64,000 nt of DNA from Mangrovimonas futianensis. Lineage in GTDB: Bacteria; Bacteroidota; Bacteroidia; Flavobacteriales; Flavobacteriaceae. The translations under genes were made by a program, and so were the position numbers. This document shows positions 17,823-25,909 of the stretch, piece by piece. The DNA lies in NCBI RefSeq assembly GCF_021245805.1, contig NZ_JAJJNF010000007.1, forward strand, positions 156,766 to 220,765. The letters run 5' to 3'. Every line of letters starts with the position of its first letter. The stretch's first letter is position 1. The notes beneath the pieces were generated by a model. That model made no database searches, was not told the origin of the DNA, and saw nothing but the letters and a program-made list of their open reading frames with translations.

Positions 17823-20519
17823 TTAAGTTTCTGCCAAGTTTGGATTAAGCCATTTTCTGGCCTCATCCTCATTTATCTGTCTTCTTTTGGCATAATCCTT
17901 TAACTGACCTGTTGTAATTTTCCCCAAACCAAAATACTTGGCTTCTGGATTTCCAAAATAATATCCACTTACACTGGCTGCAGGCCACATGGCTAAGCTT
18001 TCAGTAAGTTTTACACCTATGTTTTCTTCAACACGTAACAGTTTCCAAATGGTATGTTTCTCCAAATGGTCTGGACATGCTGGATAACCAGGTGCTGGAC
18101 GAATCCCTTTGTAGGCTTCGGAAATCAATTCTTCGTTGGATAAGGTTTCTTCAGAAGCATAACCCCAAAATTTAGTTCTTACCTCTTGATGCAAATATTC
18201 GGCAAAGGCTTCTGCAAGTCTATCTGCCAAAGCTTTGATCATAATAGCATTATAATCATCGTGAGCTTTCTCAAATTCTTTGGCCAATTCCTCAGTGCCA
18301 AATCCTGCCGTGACACAAAAGGCACCCATATAATCTGATTTTCCTTCAGCTTTTGGAGCTACAAAATCTGCCAAAGCAAAATTAGGAACCCCTTCCCGTT
18401 TCTTAAGTTGTTGACGTAAAGTCAAGAATGTTTCCAACACATTTCCTTGCTCATCATACAACTCAATGTCATCATCATTGATGCTATTTGCAGAAAATAA
18501 TCCGAAGACTGCTTTAGCTTTTAATAGCTTTTCATCAAACACTTTTTGAAGTAAAATTTTGGCATCAGAAAAAAGCTCTGCGGCTTGTTTACCAACCACA
18601 CCATCGGTTAATATATCAGGATACTTTCCATGTAAATCCCAACTTCTAAAAAATGGGCTCCAATCAATGTAATCCTCCAACAAAGTGATATCAAACGACT
18701 CTAAAACTTGAACTCCAATTTGATTAGGTTTTACAAGTTCTGAGGAACTCCAATCTATTTGAAATTTATTTTCTCTTGCGGCTTCAATTGAAATGTATTC
18801 CTTTTGTTTTCCTCGCTTTAAAAATTGCTCACGGAATTTCTCATACTCTTCCCTAATTTGATCTTTATAAACACGGCTGTCCTTTTGCAAGAGATTCCCA
18901 ACCACGGTTACTGCTCGGGACGCATCATTGACATGCACGACTGTATTCGAGTAATTCGGCGCTATCTTCACTGCGGAATGTGCTCTAGAGGTGGTGGCTC
19001 CTCCTATCATCAAAGGAATATTGAAATTTTGCTTTTCCATTTCCTGAGACACATAAACCATCTCGTCTAAGGACGGAGTAATCAACCCACTTAAACCGAT
19101 GACATCCACATTCTCCTTTTTAGCAATTTCAATAATTTTTTCTGGGGGCACCATAACCCCTAAATCCACTATTTCATAATTGTTACATCCCAAAACCACA
19201 CTAACGATGTTCTTCCCAATATCATGGACATCCCCTTTTACAGTGGCCATAAGGATTTTTCCATTTGATCTTTGGGCATCACTTTTTTCAGCCTCAATAA
19301 AAGGTTGTAGATAAGCAACCGCCTTTTTCATCACTCTTGCCGACTTAACAACCTGTGGCAAGAACATTTTCCCACTACCGAACAAATCACCAACCACATT
19401 CATCCCTGCCATCAAATGACCTTCAATGACTTCAATAGGACGTTCCACTGATTGTCGCGCTTCTTCCACATCTTCCACAATAAAGGCATCTATTCCTTTT
19501 ACCAATGCATGGGTTATTCGATCTTGCAACGGGTCATTTCTCCACTCTTGGGTTTTAACCTCACCCTCCTTTTTTTGATCCTTTACTGTCTCGGCAAAAT
19601 CCAATAAACGCTCTGTCGCATCATCCCGTCTATCAAACAGTACATCCTCAACATGCTCTAAAAGGTCCTTTGGAATTTCATCATAAACCTCCAACATGGT
19701 TGGGTTAACAATACCCAAATTCATCCCATGTTGAATGGCATGGTATAAAAAAGCGGCATTGATAGCTTCACGAACAACATTATTCCCTCTAAAGGAAAAA
19801 GACACATTACTAACTCCTCCAGAAACATTTGCATATGGAAGGTTTTCTCTAATCCATTTGGTGGCATTGAAAAAATCCAAAGCATTCAACCGGTGCTCAT
19901 CCATTCCTGTTGCAACGGGAAAAATATTGGGATCGAAGATGATATCCTCTGGCGGAAAATTCACCTGATTCACCAATATGTCATAGGACCTTTTGCAAAT
20001 ATCAATTCGGCGTTGATAGGTATCTGCCTGACCTTCTTCATCAAATGCCATTACAATAACAGCAGCGCCATAGCGCTTGATCAACTTAGCATGATGGATA
20101 AAGGTTTCCTCACCTTCTTTAAGACTAATGGAATTTACTACCGATTTTCCTTGAACTACTTGTAATCCTGCCTCGATAATTTCCCATTTGGAACTATCAA
20201 TCATCACTGGCACTCTTGCAATATCTGGTTCTGATGCAATTAGATTTAGGAAGGTCACCATAGCCTGTTTGCCATCCAACATACCTTCATCCATGTTTAC
20301 ATCAATAATCTGAGCGCCACCCTCCACTTGATCTCTAGCAACATCCAAAGCTCCGGTATAATTTTCTTCCTTGATTAATCGAAGAAATTTTCGGGATCCC
20401 GTAACATTGGTTCGCTCTCCTACATTAATAAAATTACTTTCAGGGGTCACAATGAGTGGCTCCAACCCCGAAAGTTTTAAATATTTCATTTTATTTTCAG
20501 ACATAATATTCCCTTTCAT
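17823..20519 (-). CDS. metH: Cobalamin-dependent methionine synthase, folate/B12/activation subunit
   Basis: 898 residues corresponding to the last three modules of MetH. The pterin-binding barrel comes first (FINVGERTNVTGSRKF, DVNMDEGMLDG), then the cap and B12-binding Rossmann domain (DVHDIGKNIV carries the cobalt-ligating His), then the SAM-dependent reactivation domain (about residues 570-890, with RPAPGYPACPDH). The homocysteine-binding module is a separate gene directly upstream, with stop and start overlapping as TAATG. The two together equal the length of a one-piece MetH. It is under the SAM riboswitch. Confidence 0.95.
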   Translation of the reverse strand: MKGNIMSENKMKYLKLSGLEPLIVTPESNFINVGERTNVTGSRKFLRLIKEENYTGALDVARDQVEGGAQIIDVNMDEGMLDGKQAMVTFLNLIASEPDIARVPVMIDSSKWEIIEAGLQVVQGKSVVNSISLKEGEETFIHHAKLIKRYGAAVIVMAFDEEGQADTYQRRIDICKRSYDILVNQVNFPPEDIIFDPNIFPVATGMDEHRLNALDFFNATKWIRENLPYANVSGGVSNVSFSFRGNNVVREAINAAFLYHAIQHGMNLGIVNPTMLEVYDEIPKDLLEHVEDVLFDRRDDATERLLDFAETVKDQKKEGEVKTQEWRNDPLQDRITHALVKGIDAFIVEDVEEARQSVERPIEVIEGHLMAGMNVVGDLFGSGKMFLPQVVKSARVMKKAVAYLQPFIEAEKSDAQRSNGKILMATVKGDVHDIGKNIVSVVLGCNNYEIVDLGVMVPPEKIIEIAKKENVDVIGLSGLITPSLDEMVYVSQEMEKQNFNIPLMIGGATTSRAHSAVKIAPNYSNTVVHVNDASRAVTVVGNLLQKDSRVYKDQIREEYEKFREQFLKRGKQKEYISIEAARENKFQIDWSSSELVKPNQIGVQVLESFDITLLEDYIDWSPFFRSWDLHGKYPDILTDGVVGKQAAELFSDAKILLQKVFDEKLLKAKAVFGLFSANSINDDDIELYDEQGNVLETFLTLRQQLKKREGVPNFALADFVAPKAEGKSDYMGAFCVTAGFGTEELAKEFEKAHDDYNAIMIKALADRLAEAFAEYLHQEVRTKFWGYASEETLSNEELISEAYKGIRPAPGYPACPDHLEKHTIWKLLRVEENIGVKLTESLAMWPAASVSGYYFGNPEAKYFGLGKITTGQLKDYAKRRQINEDEARKWLNPNLAET

Positions 20520-21520
20520 TAAACAGCTGCCCCAATGCTTCTTGGTTCATATTTGGCAGCAACCTCAACAATAGCCTTTATATGTTCTGGTGTTGTTCCG
20601 CAACAACCACCAATTATGTTTATTAATCCATCTTTCAAATATGATTCTATCAAAGCTTGCATTTCCTTGGCTGACTGGTCATATTCCCCAAATGCATTTG
20701 GTAATCCGGCGTTAGGATGCGCTGAAACCATAAAATCTGTGGCATGAGACAATCTTTGAAGATACGGTTTTAATTGATCGGCTCCCAAGGCACAATTGAA
20801 TCCGACACTTAATAAAGGCACATGGGAAATGGAGGTTAAAAAAGCTTCAACTGTTTGCCCAGAGAGGGTTCTTCCTGAAGCATCTGTAATAGTTCCTGAT
20901 ACCATCACTGGAATGTCAATCTGGCGTTCTTCTTTTACTTCTTCTATAGCAAAAAGTGCTGCTTTAGCATTTAAGGTATCAAAAATAGTTTCTACTAAAA
21001 GGATATCGACACCCCCATCAATTAAAGACTCCACCTGTTCCTTATAAGCTATACGAAGTTCTTCAAAAGTGATGGCTCTGAATTCTGGTCTATTTACATC
21101 AGGAGATAAACTAGCCGTCCTGTTTGTTGGCCCAATACTTCCAGCAACAAAACGAGGCTTGTCTGGATTTTCTGTTGTAAACTTATCGGCCACTTCCTTT
21201 GCAATCCTAGCTGATTCATAATTCAGATCATAAACCAAATCTTCCATATGATAATCGGCCATCCCCACCGTTGTACTTGAAAACGTATTGGTTTCAACAA
21301 TATCAGCTCCCGCTTCAAAATACTTAGCGTGTACTTCGGCAATTGCTTTGGGTTGGGTCAAGGACAGTAAATCGTTATTTCCTTTTAAAGGAAATGGAAA
21401 CTCTTTAAATCGTTCTCCACGAAAATCTTCCTCAGTAAATTTATAGCGTTGCAGCATGGTTCCCATGGCACCATCTAAAACCAAAATTCGATTTTGTAAC
21501 GCTTGTTTGAGTTTTGACAT
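20519..21520 (-). CDS. metH: Methionine synthase, homocysteine-binding subunit
   Basis: 333 residues forming the Zn-dependent homocysteine-binding barrel of MetH. The three zinc cysteines are in VGFNCALG (about residue 245) and GGCCGTT (about 310); LDGAMGTMLQ begins the domain. It is translationally coupled to the larger subunit (1-base overlap). The break falls exactly at the natural linker between modules I and II, so this is a domain split, not a frameshift. Confidence 0.94.
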   Translation of the reverse strand: MSKLKQALQNRILVLDGAMGTMLQRYKFTEEDFRGERFKEFPFPLKGNNDLLSLTQPKAIAEVHAKYFEAGADIVETNTFSSTTVGMADYHMEDLVYDLNYESARIAKEVADKFTTENPDKPRFVAGSIGPTNRTASLSPDVNRPEFRAITFEELRIAYKEQVESLIDGGVDILLVETIFDTLNAKAALFAIEEVKEERQIDIPVMVSGTITDASGRTLSGQTVEAFLTSISHVPLLSVGFNCALGADQLKPYLQRLSHATDFMVSAHPNAGLPNAFGEYDQSAKEMQALIESYLKDGLINIIGGCCGTTPEHIKAIVEVAAKYEPRSIGAAV

Positions 21521-21569
21521 TTTAATATATATTTAAATGTCATCAAGAAAGGAGTGGAATTTACTCGGG

Positions 21570-21672
21570 GTTATCTGTCTCTAAAAAATCAGAGTAGAAT
21601 TTAGCACCTTCTTTAAGAATAAAGGGTTGCTAAGGCTTCAACGGGTCTAGTCCCTCTGCCTTTCGTGATAAC
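21570..21672 (-). ncRNA. SAM-I (S-box) riboswitch upstream of metH
   Basis: On the minus strand GTTATC (21667-21672) and GATAAC (21570-21575) close P1. Between them lie the conserved S-box blocks GAGGGACTAGACCC, GAAGCCTTAGCAACCC and AAGGTGCTAAATTC. The order and spacing match the SAM-I class seen before methionine genes. Between the aptamer and the metH ATG there is a small hairpin (GAGT/ACTC) and no U-run terminator, so translational control is more likely than termination. Confidence 0.93.
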
Positions 21673-21729
21673 ATCATTACATTTTAGAACTGTGGCAAAA
21701 TAACGCAATAAAAATGGGATAACCAATTT

Positions 21730-22620
21730 TTATTCAAACAAATCAGAAGACAAATACCTATCTCCAATATCACAAATAATAGCCACAATCACCCCTGAAT
21801 CAATACGTTCTGCTACTTTTAAGGCAGAGGCAACCGCCCCTCCACTACTCATACCAGCAAATACGCCTTCTTCTTTAGCTAACTTTTTAGCTGTTTCCTT
21901 TGCATCATCCTCACTGACCTCTATGACTTGATCGACCTTTTCCCTTTTAAATATTTTGGGCAAATAAGCCTCTGGCCATTTTCTAATCCCTGGAATTTTT
22001 GCTCCGTCCTTGGGTTGTGCTCCTACAATTTGTATGAACGGATTTTGTTCCTTTAAATAGGTTGACACCCCCATGATCGTCCCAGTCGTTCCCATCGCAG
22101 AAACAAAATGGGTGACTTCCCCATGAGTGTCTTTCCAAATTTCTGGACCTGTGGTTTTGTAATGTGCTTTCCAGTTATCGTCATTAGCAAATTGATTTAA
22201 CATGAAATAGCCCTTTTCTTCATGAAGTTTCTCCGCCAAGTCACGAGACCCTTCGATTCCCTCATCTGCAGGAGTTAAAATAAGTTCCGCTCCATAAGCT
22301 CTCATTGTTTTAATCCGTTCTTCGGTAGAGTTTTCTGGCATAATTAAAACCATATTCACGCTTAACAACTTAGCAATAAATGCCAATGCAATTCCCGTAT
22401 TTCCACTGGTGGCCTCTATAAGCGTATCACCAGGTTTAATGTCTCCTCTTTTTAATGCTTCAGAAATCATGTTGAAAGCAGCGCGGTCCTTGACACTACC
22501 GCCTGGATTCTTCCCTTCTAATTTCAAAAACAATCGGACACCTTCCTTCTGGAGGATGTTTTGAACCTCCACCATGGGTGTATTTCCAATTAAATCGGTA
22601 ATTGATTGACTATTTATCAT
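21730..22620 (-). CDS. cysM: Cysteine synthase (O-acetylserine sulfhydrylase, CysM type)
   Basis: Makes cysteine from O-acetylserine and sulfide (or thiosulfate). 296 residues, fold type II PLP enzyme: GGSVKDRAAF holds the PLP lysine (about residue 43), SGNTGIALA binds the substrate, and GTTGTIMG is the phosphate loop. It overlaps the end of cysE by 11 bp. It reads toward the metH riboswitch and ends about 55 bp before it. Confidence 0.95.
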   Translation of the reverse strand: MINSQSITDLIGNTPMVEVQNILQKEGVRLFLKLEGKNPGGSVKDRAAFNMISEALKRGDIKPGDTLIEATSGNTGIALAFIAKLLSVNMVLIMPENSTEERIKTMRAYGAELILTPADEGIEGSRDLAEKLHEEKGYFMLNQFANDDNWKAHYKTTGPEIWKDTHGEVTHFVSAMGTTGTIMGVSTYLKEQNPFIQIVGAQPKDGAKIPGIRKWPEAYLPKIFKREKVDQVIEVSEDDAKETAKKLAKEEGVFAGMSSGGAVASALKVAERIDSGVIVAIICDIGDRYLSSDLFE

Positions 22621-23347
22621 GACTTTTTGTACTAATTTTTATTTCAGATTGATAAGTCACCAAGGAATTTGGAGGTACTGATTGTGTAATCCATACATTC
22701 GCTCCAATGGTGCTATTGGCTCCAATAACGATATCACCACCCAAGATAGTGGCATTGGCATAAATGGTTACATTGTCTTCAATGGTAGGATGCCTTTTTA
22801 TTTGCGCTAAATCCTTTTTAACCGATAAACCTCCTAATGTAACACCTTGGTAAATTTTCACTTGGCTTTTAATAATGGCCGTTTCGCCAATAACGATACC
22901 CGTTCCGTGGTCAATAAAAAAGGATTCTCCAATGGTAGCTCCCGGATGGATGTCAATACCCGTTTTCCCGTGGATGTACTCACTCATCATTCTAGCAACA
23001 ATGGGCAAACCCAAATGTAAGATTTCATGACTCACCCTATGAACAGCAATGGCATGAAACCCTGGATAGGCCAAATATATTTCTTGAAGCCCTACACAAG
23101 CAGGATCATTTTTTTCAGTTGCCAAAGCATCCAAGTGAATGGCACATTTGATTTGCGGCAATTTTCCTAAAAATTGCTCCCAGACTGATTCTAGATTTTC
23201 ATGTTGGAATTCAGAAGCAATAACAAAAAATTGTTCTTTCAGGTTTCCTAGCTCCCTTTGAAATGACTCCTCCTCATCAAATAAAGCGTAAAATAACTCC
23301 CTAGTAAAGGTTTTTACATTTTCCTTGATTCTTAAATTTATTTGCAT
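22610..23347 (-). CDS. cysE: Serine O-acetyltransferase
   Basis: Acetylates serine with acetyl-CoA, the first committed step to cysteine. 245 residues: a helical N-terminal part, then a left-handed beta-helix of hexapeptide repeats (about 140-225) with HPGATIGESFFIDHGTGIVIGETA, the typical SAT active site. It is translationally coupled to cysM. The C-terminus does not end in the usual Ile-docking peptide of proteobacterial CysE, so complex formation with CysM is uncertain. Confidence 0.94.
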   Translation of the reverse strand: MQINLRIKENVKTFTRELFYALFDEEESFQRELGNLKEQFFVIASEFQHENLESVWEQFLGKLPQIKCAIHLDALATEKNDPACVGLQEIYLAYPGFHAIAVHRVSHEILHLGLPIVARMMSEYIHGKTGIDIHPGATIGESFFIDHGTGIVIGETAIIKSQVKIYQGVTLGGLSVKKDLAQIKRHPTIEDNVTIYANATILGGDIVIGANSTIGANVWITQSVPPNSLVTYQSEIKISTKSHDK

Positions 23348-23423
23348 GGATGGCTTTTATCGGTTGAATGTATAAATTTACTATACACGATTCATAAATC
23401 TTCTTAATACTTCCATAAAAAAA

Positions 23424-23453
23424 GCTCCCTTTTGAACTAAATCAACAGGGAGC
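23424..23453 (-). terminator. Intrinsic terminator of the sulfite-reduction operon
   Basis: GCTCCCT (23424-23430) pairs with AGGGAGC (23447-23453) around a 16-base loop; on the minus strand it is followed by TTTTTTTATGG. It lies 18 bases beyond the stop of the reductase gene. Confidence 0.8.
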
Positions 23454-23471
23454 CAAACCAACTAAAAAAAC

Positions 23472-24521
23472 TTAATCAATGGCTTGAACCACTGCTTTTG
23501 GGGCTTCCTTTCTACTTCCGTCAAAACCATCCACGCCACTTACTGTTGTATATTTTAGAACATATTTTTTTCCTGGATTGATAATTTTATAAGCCGACTG
23601 ACACATTAAAGTGGCCTCATGGAATCCACATAGAATCAATTTTAACTTTCCTTCATAGGTATTGACATCTCCGATGGCAAATACGCCAGGAATGTTTGTT
23701 TGATAATCCAACGTATCCACCTTAATCGCATTTTTTTCAATCTCCAGACCCCAATTAGCAATAGGACCTAACTTTGGTGAAAGTCCGAATAGTGGGATGA
23801 AATGATCTGCTTCCAAGACATGCTCCTCCCCTTCTTTAGAAATGGTCAATCCTTCAACATGTTCAGCACCATGAATAGCCGTTACTTCTCCAGGAGTTAT
23901 TAAATTTATTTTTCCTAATAATTTTAGTTCCTTCACCTTTTCGACAGAATCCAAAGCCCCTCTAAATTCATTTCTTCTATGAACTAGGGTTACCTCTTCA
24001 GCAATATCGGCAAGGAAAATACTCCAATCTAAAGCAGAATCACCACCGCCCGAAATGACGACTTTCCTACCTCTATATATTTCTGGATTCTTAATAAAAT
24101 AATCAACCCCTTTTTCTTCATAAAAGGCTAAATTATCTAGCAATGGCTTTCTAGGTTCAAAACTACCCAGCCCTCCTGCAATGGCAACAATTGGGGCGTG
24201 GTGCTTAGTCCCCTTATTAGTGGTCACAATAAAAGACCCATCTTCCAATTTCTCAATAGTTTCAGCACGTTCACCTAAAGTGAATCCGGGTTCAAACTGC
24301 TTTCCTTGTTCCAATAAATTTTTGGTCAAGTCTCCAGCCAATATTTCAGGGAAACCGGGAATATCGTAAATAGGTTTTTTAGGATAAATCTCAGAACACT
24401 GCCCACCTGGTTGAGGCAATGCATCTATTAAATGACATTTCAATTTCAACAATCCAGCTTCAAAAACGGTAAATAGTCCCGTAGGTCCTGCTCCAATAAT
24501 CAGGATGTCAGTTTTAATCAT
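23472..24521 (-). CDS. Thioredoxin-reductase-like ferredoxin--NADP+ reductase
   Basis: 349 residues with two Rossmann domains: GAGPTGLFTVFEAG binds FAD (residue 10 onward), GGGDSALDW binds NADP (about 163), and GDVNTYEGKLKLI is the C-terminal FAD motif. The redox CxxC of thioredoxin reductases is absent, which fits the TrxR-like ferredoxin-NADP reductases. As the last gene of the cysH-sulfite reductase-siroheme operon it probably supplies electrons to the sulfite reductase through a ferredoxin; that role is inferred from context. Confidence 0.88.
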   Translation of the reverse strand: MIKTDILIIGAGPTGLFTVFEAGLLKLKCHLIDALPQPGGQCSEIYPKKPIYDIPGFPEILAGDLTKNLLEQGKQFEPGFTLGERAETIEKLEDGSFIVTTNKGTKHHAPIVAIAGGLGSFEPRKPLLDNLAFYEEKGVDYFIKNPEIYRGRKVVISGGGDSALDWSIFLADIAEEVTLVHRRNEFRGALDSVEKVKELKLLGKINLITPGEVTAIHGAEHVEGLTISKEGEEHVLEADHFIPLFGLSPKLGPIANWGLEIEKNAIKVDTLDYQTNIPGVFAIGDVNTYEGKLKLILCGFHEATLMCQSAYKIINPGKKYVLKYTTVSGVDGFDGSRKEAPKAVVQAID

Positions 24522-24534
24522 AACAAGGTTTTGT

Positions 24535-25110
24535 TTATTCTATTAATCTTTTAGTGAATTCGTTCAAGGCACTAACTTTATAGGCAAAGTCGCCTTTTAG
24601 AGTTTGTCGGTACCTGTTTAAGTTCTGCACCAGGTCATCAATATTTTCGGGAAGTACTTCCTCAAAAAACTGACGTAATCTTTTGGCGGTAGTGGGAGAT
24701 TTCCCATTGGTTGAAATGGCTATTTTCACATGGCCTTTGGTCACGATACCTCCCAAATAAAAATCACATAATTCTGGAGTGTCTGCCACATTAACCAATA
24801 AATTTATTGCCTTGGCATCCTCATGAATTTGTTTGTTGACCAAGAATTTATCTGTTGCGGCAATCACCATATCCACATCGGTTAAAAAAGCCGCATCATA
24901 AGCCATGTGTATCAACTGAACATCAAATTTATCAGCCAATTCCTTCACTTCCTTTTTAAACTGAATAGCCACCATAGTTACCTTGGCATTCGGGCTTGAT
25001 TTTAATAAAAAGGTTAATTTTTCCAAAGCGACATTCCCGCCACCAACAATCAATGTGTGGAGCACATGCATTTTTAAAAATACAGGATATAAATTATTTC
25101 TCTCTTTCAT
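24535..25110 (-). CDS. Precorrin-2 dehydrogenase / sirohydrochlorin ferrochelatase-type siroheme synthase
   Basis: 191 residues equivalent to the N-terminal half of CysG (Met8/SirC family). The Rossmann motif VGGGNVALEKLTFLL begins near residue 21, and ISTNGKSPTTAKRLRQF (about 130) is the family's substrate loop. It makes siroheme for the sulfite reductase two genes upstream. In Bacteroidota the CysG functions are split between this protein and CobA, which is the next gene upstream. Confidence 0.93.
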   Translation of the reverse strand: MKERNNLYPVFLKMHVLHTLIVGGGNVALEKLTFLLKSSPNAKVTMVAIQFKKEVKELADKFDVQLIHMAYDAAFLTDVDMVIAATDKFLVNKQIHEDAKAINLLVNVADTPELCDFYLGGIVTKGHVKIAISTNGKSPTTAKRLRQFFEEVLPENIDDLVQNLNRYRQTLKGDFAYKVSALNEFTKRLIE

Positions 25111-25123
25111 AAATCCTCGCTTA

Positions 25124-25909
25124 TTATGCTACATTTTGATTGGCGTTTAAGTGAATTTGGTTTGCCAAAGAATTTAACTTCGATCTTTGACTCACTACTT
25201 CACCAACTACAATAATAGCAGGGTTTGACAATGATTTTTCTCTAACCACATCTTCAATAGTTTTCACAGTTCCCACTCCAAACTTTTCATCTGGGGTGGT
25301 GCCATTTTGGATAATAGCCACAGGAACATCCTGTTTCCCAAAAGATGAAAACACCTCCATAATCTGGGTTAATTTTCCCATGCCCATCAAGATTACTACT
25401 GTAGCTGTAGATTGAGCAGCTAGTAAGATATCATTAGACATTTCGTGTGACTTGGTGGTTCCTGTAATCACCCAAAAACTTTCGGAGCTACCACGCTTGG
25501 TCAATGGGATACCCTGATAGGCAGGAACAGCCAAAGCCGAGGTAATACCGGGAACTACATAAGATTCAACCCCAAACTTTTGAACATAATCAATCTCTTC
25601 TGATCCCCTGCCAAAAATAAAAGGGTCACCACCTTTCAAACGAACCACATGGCCTTTTTGAAAAGCCCTTTGCACAATCAATTCGTTAATTTGTTCTTGC
25701 TGATAACTGTAGCAACCTTTTCGCTTCCCAACATAAATAAGTTCGGCATTTTGAGAAGCATATTTTAGCAACTGCTTATTGATTAAGGCATCATACAAAA
25801 TCACATTTGCAGATTCTATGGCCTTAATACCTTTCAAGGTTATCAATTCTTCATCTCCAGGTCCTGCACCAACAACTGTTAGCTTAGGTACTACATTAAC
25901 TCGCTTCAT
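25124..25909 (-). CDS. cobA: Uroporphyrinogen-III C-methyltransferase
   Basis: Methylates uroporphyrinogen III twice with SAM, giving precorrin-2 for siroheme. 261 residues: VGAGPGDEELITLKG is at the N-terminus, RLKGGDPFIFGRGSEE lies about residue 93, and PGITSALAVPAYQGIPLTKRG follows, all hallmarks of SUMT. Its start overlaps the end of the sulfite reductase gene by 14 bp. Confidence 0.95.
   Translation of the reverse strand: MKRVNVVPKLTVVGAGPGDEELITLKGIKAIESANVILYDALINKQLLKYASQNAELIYVGKRKGCYSYQQEQINELIVQRAFQKGHVVRLKGGDPFIFGRGSEEIDYVQKFGVESYVVPGITSALAVPAYQGIPLTKRGSSESFWVITGTTKSHEMSNDILLAAQSTATVVILMGMGKLTQIMEVFSSFGKQDVPVAIIQNGTTPDEKFGVGTVKTIEDVVREKSLSNPAIIVVGEVVSQRSKLNSLANQIHLNANQNVA

Noticed and set aside
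20519..20521. Frameshift or assembly error splitting metH
   Set aside because: The break is at the natural linker between modules, with a proper stop and start codon in TAATG; both parts have complete domain ends.
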